Assembly: GCF_900129095.1 (NCBI RefSeq)
Contig: NZ_FQVA01000004.1
Span: 124,001-188,000 of the forward strand
Direction of reading: 5' to 3'
Length of the DNA: 64,000 nucleotides
Source: Microbulbifer donghaiensis
GTDB lineage: Bacteria; Pseudomonadota; Gammaproteobacteria; Pseudomonadales; Cellvibrionaceae
The notes under the pieces are model-generated. The model was not told the DNA's origin, made no database searches, and saw only the letters and a program-made list of their open reading frames with translations. Within the stretch, counting starts at the first letter, position 1; each line of letters begins with the position of its first letter. A program made the translations under genes and the position numbers. Positions 36,633 through 45,827 of the stretch are shown here, one piece after another.

Positions 36633-37622
36633 TCAGGGTTTGATAAATTCTCGAATCTGGATCTGGAAGCCATTGCGCAATGCACTGTAGACGCTGCGCC
36701 CGTTGACCAGTCCGGCATACTCAGCCCAGTCGGTCAGCTGCTCCGGGGTAAATCCGAGCCACAGGTCGCCACAGGCTTCCCGCGCCCAGTCCTGGCGGTG
36801 GTCTTGCAGTTCCGCCACCAGCAGCTGGCCGCCGTCTTTCAGCGCCGTGTGCAGATCGCGGAAGATCTGCGCCGGCTCCGGAGTGTGGTGCAGCACCATG
36901 TTCACGACGATGCTGTCGGCACTGCCCGGGCGCGCAGCCGCAGCGCGGGTATCACTGCAGACAAACTCGATATTGCGGAGCCCCTCTTCGTCGGCGAAGG
37001 CCTGCGCGCGCTCCAGCATAGTGGACGAAAGGTCCAGGGCGGTGACGGTGCTGAACCGAGAAGTCAGCTCCTCGAGGAACTCGCCCTCGCCGGGGCCCAC
37101 CTCAATGGCGTGACGGCCCGGCTTCAGCAGCTGTGCCACCTGGGGGCCGTAAACGCTATAACTGGCGATCAGTTCCTGCTGTTCGCGGAAACGGTTGCCG
37201 TAGTCGGCGAAGAAGCGCCGCGACGCCTCGCCGCGCTCTTCGGCGATCCGCGCCACCGATAGCGCCCGCTCGGCGGACAGCGGCAGCTGGTCCAGGCTGG
37301 CGAATAGCTGCAGCAGCAGCGGGCTGTTACCGGCGCGGCGGTAAAAGAGGCTGTTGCCCTCGCGGCGCTTGCTCACCAGCCCCGCCTGAGCCAGAACCTT
37401 CAGGTGGTGGCTGAGTGCCGGCTGGCGCAGGTCGAAGATGCGGCACAGCTCCAGCACACTGTAGGAGTCCTGGCTCAGCAGGCGCAGAATCTCGAGCCGC
37501 AGCGGGTCGCCGGCGGCCTTTAGGGTCGCCGCCAGCAGCGGGATCTCGGCGCCGGGGCTGGATTCCGCTGTGCTATTAGGGGTGCTATTGGACTCGGGCA
37601 TGGCCGCGAGTCTAGCAGTCAT
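36633..37622 (-). CDS. sahR: ArsR-type regulator fused to a SAM-dependent methyltransferase domain (SahR-like)
   Basis: A 329-residue two-domain protein. Residues about 25-95 form an ArsR winged helix ([18 protein letters not shown], then [19 protein letters not shown]). Residues about 150-280 form a class I methyltransferase fold with motif [17 protein letters not shown] and [12 protein letters not shown]. ArsR regulators of this type beside metK/ahcY are known as SahR and respond to SAH; I infer the same here from fusion and neighbours. Two palindromes lie directly upstream. The start is uncertain: ATG 37622 lies four bases from the operator and lacks a Shine-Dalgarno sequence, and ATG 37601 is an alternative. 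Confidence 0.88.
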   Translation of the reverse strand: MTARLAAMPESNSTPNSTAESSPGAEIPLLAATLKAAGDPLRLEILRLLSQDSYSVLELCRIFDLRQPALSHHLKVLAQAGLVSKRREGNSLFYRRAGNSPLLLQLFASLDQLPLSAERALSVARIAEERGEASRRFFADYGNRFREQQELIASYSVYGPQVAQLLKPGRHAIEVGPGEGEFLEELTSRFSTVTALDLSSTMLERAQAFADEEGLRNIEFVCSDTRAAAARPGSADSIVVNMVLHHTPEPAQIFRDLHTALKDGGQLLVAELQDHRQDWAREACGDLWLGFTPEQLTDWAEYAGLVNGRSVYSALRNGFQIQIREFIKP

Positions 37623-37626
37623 GTTC

Positions 37627-37676
37627 AGCTATATCAAAATATTTTGATATAGCTGCATAAAATTATTTTGATGCAG
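37627..37676. promoter_or_regulatory. Tandem palindromic operators, probable SahR sites
   Basis: A perfect 28-bp palindrome (37627-37654; core ATATCAAAATATTTTGATAT) touches a second, imperfect 24-bp one (37653-37676; halves CTGCATAAAATT and ATTTTGATGCAG). Both share the half-site CAAAAT/ATTTTG. They lie between sahR and tkt, immediately upstream of sahR. A promoter pair TTGATA/TAGACT with 17-base spacing can be read toward sahR starting inside the first palindrome. Confidence 0.7.
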
Positions 37677-37871
37677 TTGTGCGGAGCATGCAGTTGAGTG
37701 CCGGGTTAGGAGAATGTTGTCGCCACGAGGCAGAAATCGATCCTGCGGCCTTTGCGCCCGCCCGGCGATTACGGGAAAATACGCCCCCATTTTCGTCGTT
37801 GCGGACTCTCTGGTTCTTCGGGACCATCAAGAGCCAGTCCGCGGCCCATCTGAGAACCAGAGAGCTCCCCT

Positions 37872-39872
37872 ATGTCTTCTACTCCGTCTCGCACAGAAAA
37901 GGCCAACGCCATCCGCGCCCTGTCCATGGATGCGGTCCAGAAAGCCAATAGCGGCCACCCCGGTGCGCCCATGGGCATGGCGGATATCGCCGAAGTGCTG
38001 TGGAATGACTACCTGAAACACAACCCGGCCAACCCCGACTGGGCCGACCGCGACCGCTTTGTGCTCTCCAACGGTCACGGTTCCATGCTGCTGTATTCCC
38101 TGCTGCACCTGTCCGGCTACGAGCTGCCGATCGACGAGCTGAAGAACTTCCGCCAGCTGCACTCCAAGACCCCGGGTCACCCGGAATACGGCTACGCGCC
38201 GGGGGTCGAGACCACCACCGGTCCACTGGGGCAGGGCATCACCAACGCGGTGGGCATGGCGCTCGCAGAGAAGGTGATGGCGGCGCAGTTCAACCGCCCC
38301 GGCTACGAGCTGATCGACCACCACACCTATGTGTTCATGGGCGATGGTTGCCTGATGGAGGGGATCTCCCACGAGGCCTGCTCCCTGGCCGGCACCCTGG
38401 GCCTGGGCAAGCTGATCGCCTTCTACGATGACAACGGCATCTCCATCGACGGTGAGGTCGAGGGCTGGTTCACCGACGACACACCCAAGCGCTTTGAATC
38501 CTACGGCTGGCACGTGATTCCGGGCGTCGACGGCCACGACCCCGCAGCCATCAAGGCGGCGATTGAAGAAGCGCGTGCGGAAACAGGCAAGCCCACCATT
38601 ATCTGCTGCAAGACCGTGATCGGCTTCGGCTCGCCGAACAAGCAGGGTCGCGAGGAGTGTCACGGCGCGCCACTGGGCGACGACGAGATCGCGCTGGTAC
38701 GCGAAACCATCAACTGGCCATATGCGCCGTTCGAAGTCCCGGAAGCCATTGCCGAATCCTGGAATGCGCGCGGCAAGGGTGAAGCTCAGGAAGATGAGTG
38801 GAAAGACATTCTCGCCGACTACCGCGAGGAGTTTCCGGATCTGGCGGCGGAATTCGAGCGCCGCATGAGTGGCGAGCTGCCGGCAGACTTCCTGCTGAAA
38901 GCCGACGAGTACATTAAGCAGTGCCAGCAGGGCGCCGAGAAGATCGCCTCCCGCAAGGCGAGCCAGAATGCGCTCAATGCCTACGGCCCGCTGCTGCCGG
39001 AATTCCTCGGCGGCTCCGCCGACCTGGCCGGCTCCAACCTCACCATCTGGTCCGACTCCAAGGGCGTGACCGCCGACGACGCGTCCGGCAACTACGTTTA
39101 CTACGGCGTGCGCGAGTTCGGCATGAGCGCGATCATGAACGGTATCGCCCTGCACGGCGGCTTCGTGCCCTACGGTGCGACCTTCCTGATGTTTATGGAA
39201 TACGCCCGCAATGCGGTGCGCATGGCGGCGCTGATGAAGCAGCGTGTGATTTTTGTCTATACCCACGATTCCATCGGCCTCGGCGAAGACGGCCCCACTC
39301 ACCAGCCGGTGGAACAGCTGACCGCACTGCGCGCCACGCCGAACCTGCACACCTGGCGCCCCTGCGACGCCACCGAATCCGCGGTGAGCTGGAAAGCGGC
39401 CGTGGCCCGCAAGGACGGCCCCAGCGCGCTGATCTTCAGCCGCCAGGGCCTGGCGCCGCAGCAGCGCGACGACGTGCAGCTGGCGCAGATCGAGAAGGGC
39501 GGTTATGTCCTGGCCGACTGTGACGGCACACCGGATGCGATCATCATCGCCACAGGTTCCGAAGTGGAACTTGCGATGGCGGCGAAGGAAAAGCTGGGCG
39601 ATAAAAAGGTTCGCGTGGTCTCCATGCCGTGTGCCGAGCTGTTTATGGAACAGGACGAGTCCTACCGCGAGTCGGTACTGCCGTCCGCGGTGCGCGCGCG
39701 CGTCGCGGTCGAAGCAGGTCACAAGGACTACTGGTACAAGTTCGTCGGCTTCGACGGAGCTATTATCGGCATGAGTTCCTTTGGCGAATCTGCGCCGGCC
39801 GGTGACTTGATGAAGTACTTCGGCTTTACTGTCGACAAGGTCGCGGAAGCTGTGGACAAACTGCTGAAGTAA
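37872..39872 (+). CDS. tkt: Transketolase
   Basis: A 666-residue thiamine-diphosphate enzyme of the non-oxidative pentose phosphate pathway, moving two-carbon ketol units between sugar phosphates. Motifs: [18 protein letters not shown] at residue 27, the ThDP motif [19 protein letters not shown] near 155, with [11 protein letters not shown], the catalytic-glutamate region [19 protein letters not shown] near 415, and [15 protein letters not shown]. Length is typical (E. coli TktA 663). It is followed by epd after a family B palindrome, the usual tkt-epd order in gammaproteobacteria. Divergent from sahR. Confidence 0.97.
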   Translation: MSSTPSRTEKANAIRALSMDAVQKANSGHPGAPMGMADIAEVLWNDYLKHNPANPDWADRDRFVLSNGHGSMLLYSLLHLSGYELPIDELKNFRQLHSKTPGHPEYGYAPGVETTTGPLGQGITNAVGMALAEKVMAAQFNRPGYELIDHHTYVFMGDGCLMEGISHEACSLAGTLGLGKLIAFYDDNGISIDGEVEGWFTDDTPKRFESYGWHVIPGVDGHDPAAIKAAIEEARAETGKPTIICCKTVIGFGSPNKQGREECHGAPLGDDEIALVRETINWPYAPFEVPEAIAESWNARGKGEAQEDEWKDILADYREEFPDLAAEFERRMSGELPADFLLKADEYIKQCQQGAEKIASRKASQNALNAYGPLLPEFLGGSADLAGSNLTIWSDSKGVTADDASGNYVYYGVREFGMSAIMNGIALHGGFVPYGATFLMFMEYARNAVRMAALMKQRVIFVYTHDSIGLGEDGPTHQPVEQLTALRATPNLHTWRPCDATESAVSWKAAVARKDGPSALIFSRQGLAPQQRDDVQLAQIEKGGYVLADCDGTPDAIIIATGSEVELAMAAKEKLGDKKVRVVSMPCAELFMEQDESYRESVLPSAVRARVAVEAGHKDYWYKFVGFDGAIIGMSSFGESAPAGDLMKYFGFTVDKVAEAVDKLLK

Positions 39873-39887
39873 TTGCTTCTAGTACAT

Positions 39888-39961
39888 CTGGATGCCGGCA
39901 GTCGTCGGCATGACGCCCAATATTGATTGGAGCCGTCATTCCGGCGCAGGCCGGAATCCAG
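39888..39961. repeat. REP-like palindrome, family B, copy 2 (two hairpins)
   Basis: CTGGATGCCGGC...GCATGACG and CGTCATTCCGGC...GGAATCCAG hairpins stand side by side between tkt and epd. Confidence 0.75.
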
Positions 39962-40006
39962 ATTGCACCGGAGTCTGTATCCCATGCCAATACCGGCTAC
40001 TGCCCC

Positions 40007-41026
40007 ATGACTGTCCGACTCGCCATTAATGGCTACGGCCGCATCGGCCGCTCCGTACTGCGTGCGCTCTATGAGTCCGGCAGCCGCGATCGTATGCAAA
40101 TAGTGGCCATCAACGAACTGGCCGACTGCGCCACCATTGCCCACCTGACCAAATACGATTCCGTACACGGCCGCTTCCTCGGCGACGTATCGGTTGAGGC
40201 GGATGTCCTGATCGTCAACGGCGACCGTATCGCGGTGACCCACTGCGAGCGGCTGGAAGACCTGGACTGGTCAACAGAGGGTGTGGATATTGTGCTGGAG
40301 TGCACCGGCAGCTTCAGCGAGCGCGAACGCGCCGAGCTGCACCTGACAGCCGGTGCGAAGAAAGTGCTGTTTTCACAGCCCGCCAGTCGCGACGTGGATG
40401 CGACCATCGTTTACGGTGTCAACGACACCAGCCTGACCGGCGATGAGAAAATTATTTCCGCCGCGTCCTGCACCACCAATTGCAGTGTGCCGGTGATCGC
40501 CGCACTGGATAAGGCGTTCGGTATCGACGCCGGTGTAATTACTACCATTCACTCGGCGATGAACGATCAGCCGGTGAGCGATGCCTACCATCACACCGAT
40601 CTGCGCAAGACCCGCTCCGCCGTGACTTCCATCATTCCAGTCGATACCGGGCTTGCGCGGGGTATCGAGCGTATTCTGCCGCACCTGGCCGACCGGTTCG
40701 AAGCCCAGGCTATGCGCGTACCCACGGTCAACGTCTCGGCCATTGACCTTTCCGTACAGCTGCACAAGTCGGTCACCCAGGCCGAGGTCAACGATCTGCT
40801 CAGATCCGCCGCGCAAAACGAATTTGCCGGCGTGCTCGGCTACACCGAAGAACCCCTCGCTTCCTGCGACTTCAATCACGATGCCCGCTCAGGCATCGTC
40901 GATGCCAGCCAGACTCGCGTGGCCGGTGGCAAGCTGGTGAAGATCCTGATCTGGTTTGATAACGAGTGGGGGTTTGCGAATCGAATGTTGGATGTGGCTC
41001 AACGATTGGCCAAATTCGCCTCGTAG
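40007..41026 (+). CDS. epd: D-erythrose-4-phosphate dehydrogenase
   Basis: A 339-residue NAD-dependent member of the GAPDH family that oxidises erythrose 4-phosphate to 4-phosphoerythronate, the first step toward pyridoxal phosphate. [20 protein letters not shown] is the Rossmann motif and C155 in ASCTTNC the nucleophile. Epd rather than GapA is indicated by [37 protein letters not shown] and VDFNHD-like [12 protein letters not shown] 40007 fits the family start MTVRLAING; the open frame extends upstream through the repeat at 39934. It follows tkt by 134 bases. Confidence 0.94.
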   Translation: MTVRLAINGYGRIGRSVLRALYESGSRDRMQIVAINELADCATIAHLTKYDSVHGRFLGDVSVEADVLIVNGDRIAVTHCERLEDLDWSTEGVDIVLECTGSFSERERAELHLTAGAKKVLFSQPASRDVDATIVYGVNDTSLTGDEKIISAASCTTNCSVPVIAALDKAFGIDAGVITTIHSAMNDQPVSDAYHHTDLRKTRSAVTSIIPVDTGLARGIERILPHLADRFEAQAMRVPTVNVSAIDLSVQLHKSVTQAEVNDLLRSAAQNEFAGVLGYTEEPLASCDFNHDARSGIVDASQTRVAGGKLVKILIWFDNEWGFANRMLDVAQRLAKFAS

Positions 41027-41036
41027 TGCGGGCCTT

Positions 41037-41061
41037 AAAAAAAGGCCGCCCTGGGGCGGCC
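41037..41061 (-). terminator. Terminator for the DUF2884 gene
   Basis: Stem GGCCGCCC/GGGCGGCC; on the reverse strand it is followed by seven T residues. It lies 28 bases past the stop of the leftward gene. Confidence 0.75.
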
Positions 41062-41088
41062 GACCACTTGCTTGGGGGGTAGGGTCAA

Positions 41089-41877
41089 CTATCTAATCGC
41101 GACGAAATCGTAGGGTGCCAGGGCGGGAATGGTTTGTTGCAGTTCGCTCTCGATACGGTCGATGGCCTCGAGCTGCTGGCACAGTCCCGCGGCGCGCATT
41201 TCCAGGCCCTCGGCCCGCTGCTCCACCTCTTGCTCAATCTCTTCCGCCATCTGCTCGGCTTCGTGCTCGATACTGCGACCGCCGGTGAATACCGCTTTTA
41301 AGGCATGCCAGGCAATGGTGCCGGCTGATTCCATCGCCAGCTTTTCGATTTTCGGCTCGAATTCCTCTTCGACTGCCTGCTCGATAAAGGCATCGATATC
41401 CGGGTCGCCAAGCGTATAGATCTCGCCCTCGCGGTTCAGGCGCTCTTCGGCGCGGCGCAGGATCTCGTCAGAGGTCTGTTTCAGTTCGATATTGTCCGGG
41501 TGGTCCTTGCCGGCGAGTACGGTGATTGCCGCAGACATGCCGTTCAGCGCGATATCCACGGCCTCCAGGGAGATCAGCAGTATCTCTCGCCCGGTACCGT
41601 GCAGTCGCTGCTGGTAATCCCGTACCAGCTGTTGCTGCTGTTCATTGAGTTGCACTGTCTCGCCGTCGACAACCAGTTCTGTTGGAGACTGGTAGCGGAC
41701 CATTACCGCGGCGTCGCCCTTGTCCTTGCGCGCCTCGAAGAAGTCTGGCCCGACCCGGACTGAGTAGTTCAGTTCGGCGTTGCACTGTTCCTCATCCGAG
41801 ATATTGAGGTGAATGTCCCCGGCGTGTGCCGCGGCACTCGTGGCGATCAGGGTTGAGATGGCCAGTGGCTTCCACAT
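41089..41877 (-). CDS. DUF2884 (YggN-like) exported protein
   Basis: A 262-residue protein with a signal peptide (MWKPLAISTLIATSAAAHAG). I chose ATG 41877, preceded by GGAGACC. Text such as CNAELNYSVRVGPDFFEAR, LVVDGETVQLNEQQQQLVRDY and LEAVDIALNGM matches the YggN/DUF2884 family of periplasmic proteins of unknown function. The C-terminal third is a long charged helix (EHEAEQMAEEIEQEVEQRAE) likely to form a coiled coil. It is divergent from the metalloprotease gene across about 220 bases and ends at its own terminator beside epd. Confidence 0.82.
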   Translation of the reverse strand: MWKPLAISTLIATSAAAHAGDIHLNISDEEQCNAELNYSVRVGPDFFEARKDKGDAAVMVRYQSPTELVVDGETVQLNEQQQQLVRDYQQRLHGTGREILLISLEAVDIALNGMSAAITVLAGKDHPDNIELKQTSDEILRRAEERLNREGEIYTLGDPDIDAFIEQAVEEEFEPKIEKLAMESAGTIAWHALKAVFTGGRSIEHEAEQMAEEIEQEVEQRAEGLEMRAAGLCQQLEAIDRIESELQQTIPALAPYDFVAIR

Positions 41878-42096
41878 GAACTTGGTCTCCGGATTTTCCT
41901 TATTACCTGATGGACGATGTGGGGTGCAGATTCGGATGCAGTAGCGGATGCATTTTTTTGCTCCCCCTTTCTTATGGACGGTCAGGCGGGGCATGCCACC
42001 AATGGCAGATTAAATGTTAACCTACCGGACTACCCGAATGCCCCCCCTGGTTCAGGCCGGGGCTCTCCTAGAAATCTAATAAGTTGGGGACAGCAT

Positions 42097-44505
42097 ATGT
42101 CGATACGCAGGATGATCTTCGCGGCATGCCTGGCACTGCTCAGCCTGGCCACCCAGGCCAAAACCATCACCGAGTACACCGCCGGTATGGAAAAGCATGC
42201 CGGCTACCAGGACTTCTACTGGGATGACGATTCCGGCCGCATATTACTGGAGATCGCCGACTTCGATCGCGAGTTCCTGCTGCTGACCGGCCTGGCCCAG
42301 GGGCTGGGTTCCAATCCGGTGGGGCTGGACCGCAACCAGGTGGGGGACAACCGTCTGGTGAAGTTCGAGCGGTCGGGCAACAAGGTGCTGCTGCACCAGC
42401 TGAACCTGAAGTACCGCGCCCAGTCGGACAATGCCGCCGAGCGGCGCGCGGTGGCGGAGGCGTTTGCGTCGTCGGTACTCTGGGGCTTCGAGGCGCTGGC
42501 ACTGGACGACGAGCGTGTGCTGGTGGATTTCACCCCCTTCCTGCTGAGTGATCAGCACGGTATCGCCGCGCGCCTGAAGCAGACCGAGCAGGGCGCCTAC
42601 AGCGTCGATCCGTCCAAGTCCGCGATCTACCTGCCGCGCACGAAGAACTTCCCCAACAACAGTGAATTCGAGGCGCAGCTGACCTTTGCCGGCAGCCAGC
42701 CGGGCAAGTACCTGCAGGAGGTGGTGCCGACGCCGACACTGGTGTCTCTGCGCCAGCATATCTCCCTGGTCGAGCTGCCGGACGATGCGTATCAGCCGCG
42801 TCGCTTCCACAGCCGCAGCGGTTACTTCCCGTTCGAGTACCGGGACTACGCCACCGCGATCGATCAGCCGCTGGACCAGCGCTTGATCTACCGGCACCGC
42901 CTGGAGAAGAAAACCGGCAGTGACGAAGCGGTGGAGCCGATTGTCTACTACGTGGATTCCGGCGTGCCGGAGCCGGTGCGCAGCGCACTGGTAGAGGGGG
43001 CCAGCTGGTGGAATCAGGCCTTCGAGGCCGCCGGCTACAAGAATGCCTACCGGGTGGAAATACTGCCGGAGGATGTCGATCCGCTGGATGTGCGCTACAA
43101 CGTCATCAATTGGGTACACCGCTCCACCCGCGGCTGGTCCTACGGTTACTCGATCGCCGATCCGCGTACCGGCGAGATCATCAAGGGCAACGTCACCCTC
43201 GGATCGCTGCGGGTACGCCAGGACTTCCTGATCGCCCAGGGCCTGCTGCAACCGTACGGCAACGAAAGTGCCGATACCGCGGCACTGAAGGCAATGGCGC
43301 TGGCGCGCATCCGCCAGCTCTCGGCCCACGAGGTCGGCCACACGCTGGGACTGGCCCACAACTTCGCCGCCAGCATCGATGCGCGCGCCTCGGTGATGGA
43401 CTACCCGGCGCCGCTGGTATCGCTGCAGGGGGATAAGCTGGAACTGGCCGAGGCCTACGCCAGTGGTATCGGCGCCTGGGACAAGCTGGCGATTCGCTAT
43501 GGTTATGGAGAGAGTGGCTACGGCAATGGCGCCGACGAACAGAAGTACCTCGCGGGCGTGATTGCCGAAGCGGAGGCGCAGAAGCTACGTTTCATCTCCG
43601 ATCCGGATTCCCGCGCGATCAACAACGCGCACGCGGTTTCCCACCTGTGGGATAACGGCCAGGAGCCGCTGGCGGAATTCGCGCGTATGGTCGAGCTGCG
43701 CCGCCACGCGCTGGACAACTTCTCCACTGCGGCCAACCCACAGGATGCACCGCGCTCCTCCCTCGAGGAGACACTGGTACCCGTCTATTACGGGCACCGT
43801 TACCAGGCGGAAGCCGTCGGCAAACTGATCGGTGGCCTTGACTATGACTATCTGTACAACAGCGCCGATCAGAACAGCTATACGCTGGTGCCGGCAGAGC
43901 GGCAGCAGCAGGCGATAGACGCGCTGCTCAATACCCTGAACCCTGAATTCCTGACGTTGCCGGAACGAGTGCTGCAATTGTTGCCACCCAAGTCCTATGG
44001 CTTCGCGCGCACCGACGAGAGCTTCCCGTCCTACACCGGTGTCGCCTTCGATGCGGTGGCCATGAGTGAGGCCGCTGCCGGTCACACCCTCGCGATCCTG
44101 CTCGATCCACAGCGCGCTGCGCGCATGGGCCAGCAACACGCGCGCAGCAGTGAAATTCCCGGGTTTGATTTTCTGCTCGACAAGTTGACCGGGCTGGCAC
44201 TGGATTCGGGCAAATACTCCGGGCTGCAGGCGACTATCCATCAGCGCGTCAATCACGTGTATATCCAGCGCCTGATGTTGCTGGCGAGCGACAAGAAAGC
44301 GTCCGAATCCGTGCGCGCCAAGGCGAGCCTGCAGCTGGCGAAATTCCAGCAGGCCATGGGGCGGATGAAATTGTTTGGTGACGATCCGCAGGGTTACAGC
44401 GCGCACTACTACTACCAGGCGCAGCGCATCGGTGCCTTTATGGATGGCGAATTAAAAGTGGAAGCCGGAGACCTGAAGGCAATGCCGCCGGGCTCGCCTA
44501 TTTAA
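42097..44505 (+). CDS. Secreted zinc metalloprotease, DUF5117/DUF5118 (gluzincin-like) family
   Basis: An 802-residue exported protein. The signal peptide (RRMIFAACLALLSLATQAK) directly follows ATG 42097, which has a GGGGACA ribosome binding site; an open frame reaches 41917 but looks non-coding. An N-terminal beta-rich domain (about 20-270) contains YWDDDSGRILLEIADFDREFLLLTGL (split motif). The catalytic zinc motif HEVGHTLGLAHNF lies near residue 410 with DARASVMDYPAP downstream, an HExxHxxGxxH pattern. Proteins of this type are widespread in Bacteroidetes and marine gammaproteobacteria, but substrates are unknown. A family A palindrome follows the stop. Confidence 0.88.
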   Translation: MSIRRMIFAACLALLSLATQAKTITEYTAGMEKHAGYQDFYWDDDSGRILLEIADFDREFLLLTGLAQGLGSNPVGLDRNQVGDNRLVKFERSGNKVLLHQLNLKYRAQSDNAAERRAVAEAFASSVLWGFEALALDDERVLVDFTPFLLSDQHGIAARLKQTEQGAYSVDPSKSAIYLPRTKNFPNNSEFEAQLTFAGSQPGKYLQEVVPTPTLVSLRQHISLVELPDDAYQPRRFHSRSGYFPFEYRDYATAIDQPLDQRLIYRHRLEKKTGSDEAVEPIVYYVDSGVPEPVRSALVEGASWWNQAFEAAGYKNAYRVEILPEDVDPLDVRYNVINWVHRSTRGWSYGYSIADPRTGEIIKGNVTLGSLRVRQDFLIAQGLLQPYGNESADTAALKAMALARIRQLSAHEVGHTLGLAHNFAASIDARASVMDYPAPLVSLQGDKLELAEAYASGIGAWDKLAIRYGYGESGYGNGADEQKYLAGVIAEAEAQKLRFISDPDSRAINNAHAVSHLWDNGQEPLAEFARMVELRRHALDNFSTAANPQDAPRSSLEETLVPVYYGHRYQAEAVGKLIGGLDYDYLYNSADQNSYTLVPAERQQQAIDALLNTLNPEFLTLPERVLQLLPPKSYGFARTDESFPSYTGVAFDAVAMSEAAAGHTLAILLDPQRAARMGQQHARSSEIPGFDFLLDKLTGLALDSGKYSGLQATIHQRVNHVYIQRLMLLASDKKASESVRAKASLQLAKFQQAMGRMKLFGDDPQGYSAHYYYQAQRIGAFMDGELKVEAGDLKAMPPGSPI

Positions 44506-44523
44506 TGGAAGGCGAGAAGAGCT

Positions 44524-44598
44524 GGTAGGAGCCTGCTTGCAGGCGAATGGAAGGCCAGGGAGGCTTTGCGAATATTCGCCTGCAAACAGCCTCCTACA
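44524..44598. repeat. REP-like palindrome, family A, copy 3
   Basis: Arms GTAGGAGCCTGCTTGCAGGC and the inverted copy ATTCGCCTGCAAACAGCCTC (one arm with two changes) lie between the convergent metalloprotease and transglutaminase-like genes. Confidence 0.85.
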
Positions 44599-44610
44599 AA
44601 TGGGCGGGCA

Positions 44611-45444
44611 TCAGCTGCGGATAAACTGCGATTTCTTGATCCAGTGGCTGCCGCGATATTTCCGCGTCGGGCCGGAATCCTTTTTGGCCCAGAAAAAATT
44701 GCGGTTGAACTGAAATTCCGCTTCATAGCCCTCGGCCAGTTCCGCCAGCGGCATGGCCTGCCAGCTGGACTGGCGCCGCTTGCTGGTGGCTTCCAGCAGG
44801 TATTCCTTGTTGTCCACGATCGCCACTACCCAGGCGTGCCCCTGGCCGTTGTGGGTTCCCAGCGCCACCCGCGCATCGACCCCCAGTTCAATCAGCCAGT
44901 CCGCCAGCAGTATCGCGTGATCCTCACAGTCGCCGCGCTTCTGGTAAAACGCCTGGCGCGAGGTCTGCCAGATATCGGAAAGACCGGCGTACTGCAGGTG
45001 GTCGTACTGGTACTCCTTGCGGATCGCCAGGGTATAGAGCGGTACCCACAGCTGACTGGTCTTGAATGGGCGGAAGCCCACCAGATAGCTGTTGGCGAAG
45101 TGGTGCTTGCTGTCGAGGCCGCGCGCGGAGGCGGTCACCATGGGGATGCCCTGCCAGTTCCAGACAGATACATAGGCGCTCTGTTCGGTGCTGCGCTTGG
45201 CGACAATCTGTTGAATGGTTTCTTCCGGCAGCGGCTGGCTGGTACCGGTTACGCGTACCACGCCGTGCTGGCGGTCCCGGTAGTTCTCCGTTGAGGTCGA
45301 GTCGCTTCCAAAGTCGCGGTGTATTTCGCCTTCTATCTGTTGTGTCGGCGCGCGGCTTTCCCGCGGCTGTTCTGCGGCATTGCGCAGCAGTTCCGGCAGT
45401 AGCAGCGCGACGCCCAACAAACAGGGAACGATCCAGTGGCGCAC
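44611..45444 (-). CDS. Transglutaminase-like cysteine protease fold protein
   Basis: A 277-residue protein with an N-terminal signal or membrane anchor (WIVPCLLGVALLLPELL). The transglutaminase-like core shows C173 in KRGDCEDHAILLADWLIELG, H203 in GQGHAWVVAIVD and a following EATS segment, giving the Cys-His-Asp/Glu arrangement of the superfamily. Bacterial members act as periplasmic proteases or amidases, or have a structural role. It starts four bases after the DUF350 gene and is surely in the same operon. Function is unknown. The pairing of DUF350 with peptidase-like proteins suggests a membrane or envelope task. Confidence 0.82.
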   Translation of the reverse strand: MRHWIVPCLLGVALLLPELLRNAAEQPRESRAPTQQIEGEIHRDFGSDSTSTENYRDRQHGVVRVTGTSQPLPEETIQQIVAKRSTEQSAYVSVWNWQGIPMVTASARGLDSKHHFANSYLVGFRPFKTSQLWVPLYTLAIRKEYQYDHLQYAGLSDIWQTSRQAFYQKRGDCEDHAILLADWLIELGVDARVALGTHNGQGHAWVVAIVDNKEYLLEATSKRRQSSWQAMPLAELAEGYEAEFQFNRNFFWAKKDSGPTRKYRGSHWIKKSQFIRS

Positions 45445-45448
45445 GCCG

Positions 45449-45679
45449 TTAACCTTTCAGCCCGAATGAAATAATGATCGCGACAAAAATCAGAATCGTC
45501 GAGGCAAATATCGACACCGCAATATTGCCGTTTTTCAGTTCACCCTCGATATCGACATGCTTCAGCAGCTTCTTGTCGATCGCGATCAGCGCGACTATGC
45601 CGATAAACAGGGCGAGCAATGTGTACAGCAGGTTGATGCCCAGGTTGAACAGGGTGGCGGTAAGGAATTCCAGTTGCAT
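45449..45679 (-). CDS. DUF350 small membrane protein
   Basis: A 76-residue protein with two hydrophobic segments (about residues 8-30 and 54-74) around a charged loop (DKKLLKHVDIEGELKNGN). The loop sequence and the GNIAVSIFASTILIFVAIIIS helix are those of the DUF350 family, usually found in tandem copies in one protein. This is a single-copy, short version. ATG 45679 was preferred to the longer frame because the family begins with the membrane helix. It overlaps nothing and is followed four bases later by the transglutaminase-like gene. Confidence 0.78.
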   Translation of the reverse strand: MQLEFLTATLFNLGINLLYTLLALFIGIVALIAIDKKLLKHVDIEGELKNGNIAVSIFASTILIFVAIIISFGLKG

Positions 45680-45827
45680 AGTGTTGTTCGGTAGAAAATT
45701 CGGCCGGCTATTAAACCATATCCGCTGCATTGCCGGTGATTATCGCGTCGGAGCGAGCAGGGAAAAGAATTGAAAAAGGGGCCCGAGGGCCCCTTAAGTT
45801 TCTGCTTTTTATTTCAGCAGGAAATGG

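Noticed and set aside
37827-39722. 631-codon leftward open frame opposite tkt
   Set aside because: An antisense shadow of transketolase; the encoded text is low-complexity His/Gln/Val-rich and matches nothing.
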